DNA of 64,000 nt, from contig NC_068939.1 in the NCBI RefSeq assembly GCF_016801865.2, positions 45,036,999 through 45,100,998 of the forward strand, in the 5' to 3' direction. This document shows positions 46,694-57,500 of this stretch, piece by piece. This stretch comes from Culex pipiens pallens (Eukaryota > Arthropoda > Insecta > Diptera > Culicidae). The translations under genes and the position numbers were made by a program. Positions within the stretch are counted from its first letter, which is position 1, and each line of letters begins with the position of its first letter. The notes under the pieces are model-generated. The model saw only the letters and a program-made list of their open reading frames with translations, was not told the DNA's origin and did not search any database.

Positions 46694-46980
46694 TTATTTC
46701 GTCCACATTTTCCCCCAAACTGTCCCACAGTCCCTCTGGAAGTCACTGCGGAAAAGTGTGTCACTCTCGTCAAAAACTGCGACATCGACGACCGTCGACG
46801 TTCTGCGCGACGTTGCGTTCAAGTCACCTTTGCGCCACCACCACCGCACTACCAGTTTTGCAGATGTGTACGAATATAAATAAATAACTGTACTGATGGC
46901 CACGTCTCGTCCCTTGCGATCAACCGGCTTGGGACCGACGAGCAGGGCCTGGCCGTTGGGACCATATACGTGTGGTACGA
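46694..46980 (-). other. GC-rich island with a coding-like minus-strand frame
   Basis: The minus strand from 46980 reads FVPHVYGPNGQALLVGPKPV then DRKGRDVAIS and stays open to about 46694 through a low-quality stretch. The first 40 residues look protein-like and are GC-rich, but no acceptor or start codon with good context precedes them. It may be an orphan exon, a processed fragment, or chance. No family recognised. Confidence 0.25.
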
Positions 46981-47514
46981 AAAGTTCACTTTTTTTTGGC
47001 TTCCATTGATTACCGGTTCTAGATTAGGGGCTTTTCTTTCCTCTCGCCGTGTTTTGTTTTTGCTGATTTTATGTGCATTTTTTCTCGAAGATTTTGATTA
47101 CGCCTCCGGATCAACGGAAGAAGTGTGGCATTTCACTAATCAACTCATAAGTAGCTTGAATAAAAAACCTAATTTAATGGTCGACCTCGTGACCATCACA
47201 AAATTGGAGGAAATAGCTGTTTTGGCCATTCCTGAAATTCATAAGCGAAATGGGAGATACGCTTCCAGTAACTGTTAGCGTATCTCCTATTTCTCTTATG
47301 ATATTTATATAATTTGTGAAAAAAAAAAATCAAAGAAATCTATTGAAATTATCGTTATTATTTGAAATTATCTTAAACGATATCCTATAAAACTGAGAGT
47401 TTTTTGCAACATGCACAAACAATTTGAGATAAACAGATAATATCGTCAAAAGGAGTTACTATGAGTCAAAAACGTCATATTTTGATTATTTTAGTTAACC
47501 AACTTTTTTAATAT

Positions 47515-47650
47515 ACTGATGTCAAACGAAAGAGGTCGCTTTTTATTTTGACACCCCTTTTATACGGAGTTCACACACACTATCAAACGATTGTTTTGAG
47601 AGTGTGCGTGAGCGCCGTGTAAAAAGTGACAGTTTGTCACTTTTTAGCGG
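47515..47650. mobile_element. MITE with TTTGACA motifs, second copy of 7668-7870
   Basis: Shares ACGGAGTTCACACACACTAT, GTGAGCGCCGTGTAAAAAGT and GTCACTTTTTAG in order. The left and right flanks present in the first copy are reduced. Confidence 0.65.
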
Positions 47651-47755
47651 GAGGATGGCAAACCTATTCCGACCAAAGCAAACTGACAGCAGTCGGGAAA
47701 AGGGCCTAAAAAATTAACGCAACATGATTTCGCGCAAACCATCGATTGCTATACA

Positions 47756-47852
47756 CCAAAAGCTTCGTTTTTGCACCAGGAACAATAATCCGGTGAAAAA
47801 TCGCATTGCACGGACCGGTGGTCGGAGTTCAGAACATCGAAAGATCCGGATT
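47756..47852 (+). repeat. Short dispersed repeat, copy 2 (copy 1 at 38492-38577)
   Basis: Carries the same GCTTCGTTTTTGCACCAGGA block and the AGATCCGGATTTTT block as the first copy, with a short extra piece (GGTCGGAGTTCAGAACATCG) between. Confidence 0.65.
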
Positions 47853-48162
47853 TTTCGAAAATGTATTTGATCCTTTTCAATATTTCACAAAAGTACTTTT
47901 CATTTCGGATTCCATTTCTCCTTTATTGTTTTTTTTGTGTGTGGCTATTCAATACTTTACAAAAAACACATTTTATTCAAAAAAAATCATAATAACACAT
48001 TCGTCATACCCTATAGCTCAAAAGATGTCACTTTTTGTCTACCAAAAACATATCAACAAATGAGTGAAATCGCGGGCCTGGTAAAGTCGAGTGTTTGGGA
48101 TTTTTATTATGACAGATCGATATAATTTTTGGAGTGTTAAAATTTGTTTCCAAATAGTCCTA

Positions 48163-50097
48163 ATTGAGCAATTCCAGCTCAAACCATGATTTTTTCTGGG
48201 ATTTTTGTACCCGACCCTCTCCATTTTCAATAAAACTTTGTAGACATGTTATCCTAGGCCTATATAAGCCTTTGTTGTGTATATGGAGCCAATACTACTC
48301 GAAAATAACATTTGAGAAGGGCGTAAGGTATTTAAATATTTTTGTATTTTGTAATTTTAAAATTACTGCATCTCGATGCCGTTGCGTCGTATCAAAAGGT
48401 GGTCGAAGACAAACTTGTAGGAAATTGGACGGGCTTTCTGAAAAAAATACACTCAAACAAAAATACACGCCACATCTATGAGATTTTTTTGATTTTTAAG
48501 TCTAAAAGGTGATGTCACGATTTTTTTTCGTTCAAAATTTTTGAGGAAATAGCCTAAAATGTTACCAAAAGACTGACGAAAAATGCAGGATGGTATGTCT
48601 CCTCCTTGTCTGCCTGTGTGGATCAATCGGACCGCGCACTGGACTCACAATCCAGAGGTCGCCGGTTCCGGGGCGGACGCAAAAAATTCTAAGTGTAAAT
48701 ATAGGTATTCGGTGCCCTCTCCCCGTGCCCATACCTTCACACTTAGGAGACCCGGGAGGCGGAGTCTTGTCGCAAAAAGAACGATACACGCCTGTGAATC
48801 CGTTGACGAAACCGCAAGGTTTAAGAGGGCCACATTATAAGGTGTTACGTCGATTCCGTTTATGTCTCTCCTAAAAAAATACAAAAATCATTTACTAAAA
48901 CTGTTTTTTTGAAAAGTGGTCCTAACGTCGAAATTTTGAAAAACCGGTAGTGGATTCCCACTTTCCCCAGACAATTTTACATAAAAGTCTCCATATTGAC
49001 CATTGTCCTATGTCCAATCCTTGGGAAGATACAGCGGTTTTAAAAATAAAAATGTTGAAAAAACGGGTTTTTTGGTAGTTTTTGGCAATTTCTTTATGAC
49101 AGACTTGGTTTTTCAGTCTCGTAAATATTTTTACCGGAAAGCTCGTCCAATTTCCCATAAGTTTGCCTGTGACAGCTTTTTGATTTGACTCCTTTTGATA
49201 TTTAAGTAAGCTAATTTACTATCCAGGTTTCTACCACACTGCAAAAAACATTCTATTTTCAGTTGTTAGCAATTTAATTAACATTCCAACGCCCAAGGCT
49301 CCAAAAAAGTTGGAACGGTAACTTCAACTCGCTGGTTCTGAATAACCAAGTCTGTCATATAGAAATAGCCAAAATCTACAAAAAAAAGCCGTTATTTCAA
49401 CATGTTTATTTTTAAACCGCTGTATGTTCCCAAGGATTGGACATAGGACAATGGTCACTATGGAGACTTTTATGTAAAATTGTCTGGGGAATCGATTTCC
49501 ACTACCGGTTTTTTCAAAATTTCGACGTTAAGACCACTTAAAAAAAAACAGATTTAGTAAATGATTTATGTATTTTTTTAGGAAAGAACATTTGTAACAT
49601 TTTCTTGGAATTTTCCCTGTACCGTACCATGACGTTCTGGTCCAACGTCCGTACGGCTACATTTTGCATTTTTCGTCAGTCTTTTGGTAACATTTTAGGC
49701 TATTTCCTCAAACATTTTGAACAAAAAAAATCGTGACATCACCTTTAAATTTAAGTTTTAGACTTAAAAATCAAAAAATCCCATATAAGTGGAGTGTATT
49801 TTTGTTTCAGTGTATTTTTTTCAGAAAGTTCGTCCAATTTTCTACAAATTTGTCTTTGACCACTTTTTGATACGACGCAACGGCTTCGAGTAACAGTAAT
49901 TTTTAAATTGCAAAATACATTTTTTTAATTAACTTACGCCCTTCTCAAATGTTATTTTCGTGTACTATTGGCTCCATATGCACAAAAATGGCTTATATAG
50001 GCCTAGGATAACATGTCTACAAAGTTTCATTAAAATCGGAGAGAGTCGGGTACAAAAGTCCCAGAAAAAATCATGATTTGAGCTGGAATTGCTCAAT
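48163..50097. mobile_element. Giant foldback element, arms of about 700 bp, with a SINE inside one arm
   Basis: The outer ends ATTGAGCAATTCCAGCTCAA and its inverse are followed by long matching arms: 48163 to about 49110 (including the SINE) against about 49368 to 50097. Shared inverted phrases include CATGTTATCCTAGGCCTATA, AATAACATTTGAGAAGGGCG, CCGTTGCGTCGTATCAAAA and AGACAATTTTACATAAAAGT. TA flanks both ends. The right arm has its own extra piece near 49590-49660 opposite the SINE site. No gene inside. If transcribed through, it would form a long RNA hairpin. Confidence 0.85.
48602..48860 (+). mobile_element. tRNA-headed SINE, copy 2, with a 6 bp deletion in the B box
   Basis: Nearly identical to 29407-29669. 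In this copy GGTTCGAATCCCGGGG is shortened to GGTTCCGGGG, removing the core of the B box. TATGTCTC flanks the element on both sides (48594-48601, 48861-48868), with further near-matching bases. The deletion should disable RNA polymerase III transcription. Confidence 0.85.
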
Positions 50098-50100
50098 TAT

Positions 50101-51512
50101 AACCTACAACTTTGCCGAAGACAACAAATCGAAAAGAAAATCCCTTCTCGAGACGTGTATGAAGAAATTAATTATGCAATATGTTTTATTTGGACACAAG
50201 GAATCGATGGACAAAGTTTCGTACAAATGAAAAATAATAAAATCAACATTCAATTAAATAGCCAAAACTGAAAGTGGATTGGTTCAAACTTTATTTCAGT
50301 CTTCTACTTATCAGCAAAGCCAACATTTAAACTTATGCAAGGTACCCACCCAGCACGAGTACCCGTTTTGGATCGGTCCAAGCCATGAAGAAGATCCCAG
50401 CAACATTGCTTCTGCCTCATTTGACTGTTAAGAGCTGCTCTAATGCTTAATTATAGTGCCTCTTCAAGCAGGTACGTCAAGATGCACATTCGGGGCGCTA
50501 ATGAGAGAGATTTATGGGGCCTCTCGTTCATATTTGGGGTGCGCTTTGTTTTATAATCAGCAAGTGGAGCCAAAAGATATAAGATTTTTTTTATTATATT
50601 TCAACTATAATTGCAGACCTTTGTTTGGCTGAAACAGTTTTTCTCTTTTTTCCTCTAACAACGAATCGTTCCAAAGATGTGAACCGAAGCAAATGACTCA
50701 ATAATTTTCTCTAGGACCCTAACCCCTCCCCTCTGCCCGGGTCTAGCTTTGCGACTTTGTCAGTCGTAATTCACCTCAGAGATGTCCTCCTACGAACGAA
50801 CCAGGGTACCCGGTAGGGATTGCAATAAATTATCCCCCGGCGGTTCTTTAGCTCTGCTGGAGAATCAGGACAGTTCTCTTTAATTTTGTGCTGTTTCGCC
50901 GATTTCTCACGTAATCCCACCGGGATAACAGGCAATTGAAAATCAAACACAACATTTCGTTACCTGAGGATCGATTGGGCTTTTCGAAAATTTGTAAATT
51001 CACAGGTCCTAGCGCAAACAATGGCTCTTCTTTTTGGGTTTTCTTTTTGCGTCAGTGTATTCAGGACTCAGGTAGCGTTGAAGATCGTACATTTCTGTTT
51101 CGTTTTCATGGTGCTCAGTTGAGAATTACACACTTTTTTTTTAAAAAAAGGACTGTGTGATGAATCGATTTTCTAACAAAAGATATGACGACTAGGGATT
51201 CTAAATCCAAGAAAAGAACGTTATTTAAAATTTTACAAGTTGCCAAAAATACATTTTCCAACCAAATTAATATCAAATGATTCTTGGAAAATACTAAAAT
51301 TTACGAGAGTTAAGTTTGAGTGTTAAAAATTAAAAATTGTGAATGATAAATTCAATACGGCAATCACAAAATTCGTAGATCGAACTTCTTTCCCGGGGGT
51401 AATTATCTTTAGCCAGTTTCTCCTACAACTGCTTCCTGTGTGCCTATACCAATCTCCCTCGAAAGACAACCTTTTCACGCTGTCCTTTTTCTTCTATTCA
51501 ATCTGATTCCAG
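50101..51512 (+). other. Intron or upstream DNA before the His/Gln-rich exon
   Basis: Starts with the recurrent phrase TACAACTTTGCCGAAGACAA. From 50340 on it is less repetitive and may hold regulatory DNA. It ends in the acceptor CTGATTCCAG at 51503-51512. No coding exon recognised. Confidence 0.4.
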
Positions 51513-54500
51513 GTAGAACCCACCATTGATGTTGTTGCTGGTTCCTAGCGAGAGGGTGTTTCAATGAATGGTTGAAGAAGTCAATTTCCCCGATCATCAT
51601 GACCATGACGATTCAGTCGAATCTGGACTCGCCCAGGATGCACCACCAACACCACCAGCAGCAGTCGCATCGTGCCGCCATGGAACATGGACAGCAGCAG
51701 CAGCAGCACAGGTTCCATCAGCACGATCCGGCCTACAACATAACCAGTGCCGAGGGCGATGAGTACAACAGTGACAACAGCATAGCCGTGCTGCAGCATC
51801 ACCACCGGTACATGCCCTCGAACAGTTCCAGCTCCTGTGATAATACCAAACACCATCCGGGACCGGGTTCCAGCAGTGCCGGACACGGTTCCTGCGACGA
51901 GAATACGCCCAGTGTGCTGGACATTAACCTAGATACTAAGAAGATTGCATTAACAAATGCGGCCAACAACTCGAGACTGAATAGCCCCGCCAGGTTTGAG
52001 AACGAGCGCAAGTACACGAACCACATCGAGGTGTACAGCGACAACAGCACCAACAAGCTGGAGGAGGAGATCTCCGAGGACGACCGGGGGCCACCGTTGC
52101 CGCCAAGGCCGGCGCCGCGAACGCGAACCCTGCAGCGAGCTGAGAGTGGTGAGTTCTTTATGATTTTTCATGGTATTGGTCACCCAAATGTGTGGAATAT
52201 TCATTCAAATTCAAATATTTGCAACTTGCAACTTTGAAAACAATTTTATTCGGAGTTATGCTTCCGAGTAATTCTCTACGTTTTTGAAATTCGACTATTC
52301 TTTGTATTTTTTTTATCTTAATGAAACTTTGTCCATGTGTCAATTGAAGTCATTTTGCATAATGAATTCTTCCATACTATTTTACAGGTTGGTCATACAA
52401 AATGTTAGGGTTAGTGAATTTTCACGATTTCGCGGACAGCGTGAACTTCTTCTCAAATCAATTCTTTGAAATAACAACATAATAAATAATGCATCCATAA
52501 AGTCCTTTAAAGTAAATTTTATTATAGTTTTTAATTTAAATGCCTTTACTGAGATAATAATGTTAACAAAAATCAGTCAAATTTAAAAAAAAAACATAAG
52601 GATGATATAATTAATCATTTTATCGCAGATCTTCTGATAACAAAAGTTTTCATTTTTACAAATTTTGGATTTTTCACCCAAAAACTAAATAAAATTGATA
52701 GAACAAGTGTTTTATGATATGTTTTTGAAAGATTGATTTTTACGCTTCAAATATATTTGATTGAATTTATTTCAAAATCAAATTATTCGCTTAACAGCAT
52801 TGCCTTGGCGTTCTCGATTGCGAGATTCCTACTCGAAACTAAGTGTCCGAAGGCTTGATTGTTGAGGCAATTGCAAACCTCTTTTTACACCTTAGCTTCC
52901 ATCCACCCCGGGATTCGAACTGACGACCTTTGGATTGTGAGTCCAACTGGCTACCAGCGACTCCACCGAGGCAGGACCCAGAGAGACGACTCCTACATCT
53001 GGACTGAGCCTTTGGGTTAGACCGGGGCCAACATTTACTTCCCCCATCTGACGGAAGGCGTGGTCAGACAAATCTCTTCTCGAAAAATGCCACCGGGACC
53101 GCCTGGGATCGAACCCAAGCCTACTGGGTGAGAGGCATTTTTTTAATTTATTTTTAGTAATTATTTAAAAGCATTCATGTAAAAGTAACATTCAGTAGAA
53201 ACAGTATCTTCCCTGAGTCTATATGTTATTGACCAGAAGGAGATAAAAATATTCAAAAAAATGATTGCTGTTTGGAGTATCAACAAAAGTTTTTTGCAAT
53301 TCCGCTGTGAAACTGTCAACTTTTCCTTTCCTTCTGGAGAAACGAAACGGCCTACTTTAACTATCAAAAATAACAGATTTGAAAATCAATACCTTTTAAT
53401 ACCAGTACTGAAAAGTCCTACTTTTCAGCACTGAAATGGGTGCTGAAAAGTTGAACTTCTCAACACTTATATCGAAAAGTAACATTTTTCAATATTGTTT
53501 TGTTTTTAACGATGAATTTACTTAACACATGAATATTTGGCATAAAATTCCATTCAAAAAGCGTTTTTCGGAATTGCAAAAAATGTTTTTTGCAATTCCG
53601 TCGTGAAACTATTTACTTTTCCTGTCATTCTTGAACGACGAAATAGCCTACTTTTCTGTACCAAAAATAACAGAATCGAATAGCAACACTTTTCAAAATA
53701 AATGCTGAAAAGTTCTACTTTTCAGCACTCAAATGGGTGCTGAAAAGTTGAACTTTTCAGCACTTGTTTTGAAAAGTAACACTTTTCAACATTTTTTTGA
53801 TTTAAACGATTTATTGACAAAATACATGAAAATTTGACATAAAATTTCATGGAACTCGTTGCAAAACTTGTTTTTTTCAGCACTCTTTGTATTTATCCAA
53901 CTCTGTGAACCTCATTGGATAAATGTACGACTCGTGCTGAAAAAATCCTCTTTTTGCAACTTGTTGCATAAACTACTATATTTTTAGGAAACTAACTAAA
54001 TTTAGCAATATTTTCATTCGATGTACAGTCCAGGCTCGATTATCCGAAGGCCTCGGAAAAGTTTCACTTCGGATAGTCGAATCACGAAAAAACAAATCTG
54101 GAGTTTTTTTTTAAACGGTCCAATAAATCAAATTTCCAGTTTTTGCTTTTTGGGTGTTTTTGAAACCGCCTTGAGTAAGGGGTATTAAAAAACATCCAAA
54201 AAGCAAAAACTGAAAATTTGGTTTATTGGTCCTTTAAAAAAAAACTTAAGAAATTTTTCGTTGTCTAATTTTTGACTGTCGAGCTTAGGTATGACACCTA
54301 AACTATGCTAAAATGATTTTGAATTTTTAAATCCGAGATGGCGGCCAAAATGGCGGTGATGTAATATTGAAAGAATGTTTTTTATTTTTTAATAGGCAAT
54401 CAACAACTCAAATTCGACCAAAATGGGGTCGTAGAACTAAATTTTTATGTTAAAAACAAGAAAATGAAAAAATACGAAAACGATTTTTTTGTTCGTGATT

Positions 54501-57500
54501 CGATTATACGAAATCCCATACAAACCTTCGGATACTGTTAATACATACTAATTCTATGAAACGTTTATTTAAGCAGCCTCATTGTTTTGAGGAACTATAT
54601 GAAACTTTTGATTTTTTTTCTGAATCTGCAAAAACAAAATCGTTTCTTGAGTTTTTTAAGACTCAAAATTGCAGTTTAAAATATTCACGAATCTTAATCC
54701 GTACTGAGTGATTTTTCAAAAGGTTCACTAACTTTTCTAGGAGGCTGAATTAGCAAACAAGCAAGAAACGTCAGCAAACCAAAATAGGGTAGGACGAAGT
54801 TTGCCGGGAAGAGCTTGTAGCTTGTTCCCATTATTGGAAATTTTGCAATATGATAAACAACGACTCAAAACAATAAATTAAATTGTTTTTTGTAATTTTT
54901 AAGTTCAACATTAAATGTTCATTGAAGAAATATTTACAGTTATTAGGAAAACCCAAATGTTTACAAAAAACTAGATGCTATGCTCAAGAGAAGATATGGA
55001 AATTGAACTTTACCTTGAAAAAACTTTTCCCTTTTACAAATAATTAGAAAAAATATTAATATTTGAAAATAAAGCATATTAATATTTGAAAATAAAACAT
55101 TTGATTTCATATCTGCGGGGTAATTGCTAAATTATTTTTAAGGTAAATTTTGGGGTCCACCCTTTTTTGGCTTCTCTAAATTATAGTTGTTGGAATTTTT
55201 GACAAGTTGAAATTTACACTTTCAAAATAAGAAGAGAAACATTGGTTAATCAAACTTGAACATCGATCATTGGACATTCAATGCTCTAAACAATTTTTCA
55301 AATGTTTTTCTGATGATATTGTTTTGTTTCGATATTTATAAGTTTAAATTTCCCAGGATTCAAGAGGTTCAAAAATGGTCAATTTCCCGGGAAATTTTTC
55401 CCGAGAATTCCCGCTCGTCACCCTCTAATTGTTGTTATTCATAATTTGATCTATAAAATCACCTTTTATGAACATTTCAGATTTTTTCGGAGTCCTGTTG
55501 AATTTTCACGATATTAGATTATTTTCGGTGGATGGTTTCAGTGGAAGTTGAAAAAAAAACTTTTTTTTGTTTTCAGTTCCGTTTGAATAAAATTTTGAAG
55601 ATTCCGTTACAGATTAAATTATTTTGCCTATTGATTTTTAACTTAGTTTCCGAAAATAGAGATGAAAATCTTAAGAAATAATTTTACTGGGCAAAATGTC
55701 ACTGGATTTGCTGGAAAAATCATTAAAATTTGCTATGATATGAAATTAAATAAAATGAAAAAATAAAAAATAGAAGCAAATCAGCGAATCAGCGTTTTTT
55801 TATTTATTGAATATGATTTTTGCATCCATTAACCCCTCGGTTATTTTGTTTTTTTAACGTTTGTCTGCTTTTTAACTGAGCTACGGCCCCGTTATTGAGC
55901 GCCCAGTTAAAAAGCAGCTCAGCTAAACAACGCCCAGTTAGCGATCAACTACTGTATAACAAAAACTGTCAAGGAATTATTTAGATAAGTTAAATTAAAT
56001 TAATTTGAGAACTACAAATATAAAACTGTGTCGTTTTTACAGCTAACAAATTGCACAAAATTCTATCAGAGTGCTTATGACTTGCACTTTTAAAAGTATT
56101 CATAAAATAAACCGTGATTTGAATCAAATCATTATTGTCTTCAATTTTTTTTAAATTTTACGAAATGTCAAGTATGCTTTTACGAATGATATCGTTCTCA
56201 GTGTTTTCACGAACACTTTTCCAGAGTTTTATTTATTGAAAGGTCCTATAACATGTGAAAGACAACAGTTTATAGGACCTTTAAAAAACTATAGATATGT
56301 TAATTCAAATGTTCAAAGGTTTTCACAAGTTTTAGAAAGCCTTTGAATCTTTTTATGGATAAATATATTTAGTAAGGAATGTCTAAAAGAACAATTCTAG
56401 AGTGTTTTTTAAAAAGATCCTATTAACATATGTAAGAAAAAAAAATCAAGTTTGAATTGAGAAAAACCCGGAAAACTCTCCCTTTTTAAATCAAACTCAC
56501 AGTTAAATTAAAATGTCTAATTAACAAAAGCTTTGACCAAATCAAAAAAGCAATTCAATGTTCGAAAATTGTCAAAATTCCATACAAATCCGTATTATGC
56601 GTGAAATTCCCTACAAAAATTCCGGCCTGTTAAAAATCCGCGAAGAGGGTCGAAAATCCGTATGGTAAGGAAAAAATCCGTACAGTTGGTACCCTTATAT
56701 ATAATATAGCAAACAAAGTAGTTTCTGTAGTTTTAAGATAAGATTTTCAGAGTTTTTTTTTACATTTTTTACTTTCCGCGAAATTTCCGTGATATTTGGT
56801 GTTTTGAAATTAAGGCAATTTTGAGCGTGAAAAATCATTAACCCTAAAAATGATACATACAACACATGCAAACAAAAATCACGAGTAGGGATTTTCTGAT
56901 TGATTTTGTTTCTTCGGTTGTAGGTTGTGACTAGAACTTTTCATTAAAAAAAATCGGTACACGTAAAAAGTTTCATGATTTTTTTTATCATTAAAAGCCA
57001 AATTCCCAAAATACTTATTTGTTTATTTTTTTTTTAATTTTGGATATTTTTTTAGGAACCTAAAAGGCATCTTTACTGCCAAACGACATTTCAAAAATTG
57101 AGTCAAATTTATGAAAAAGCACATCGCAAATGAAATGAACGTTTTATTTTTTTTCACTACAGTTTTCTTTTAATCACTTTGTTGATCGGCCTTCTAGTTG
57201 CCAGATTTTTAAAGTTTATTTTTGTTAGAAATGCATTTTCCGCGTTGATAGTCATATTTAGCATGTTTGGGTAGCTTAAAAATATTGTATTATGTTGGAT
57301 TTTCCGATGAGCAGTAGATATTTTGAAAACTAATCGTTGCAAAATGACTGGACATTTGATGTATTTTAAAATACTTTTTTTTTCAAAAAATAATAACATG
57401 GATTGTTATTTAAATTTTATTTTTTTATGATATTAGTAGTTTATGCAACAAGTTGCAAAAGTTTTTTTTCAGCACGAGTCATACATTTATGCAACAAGGT

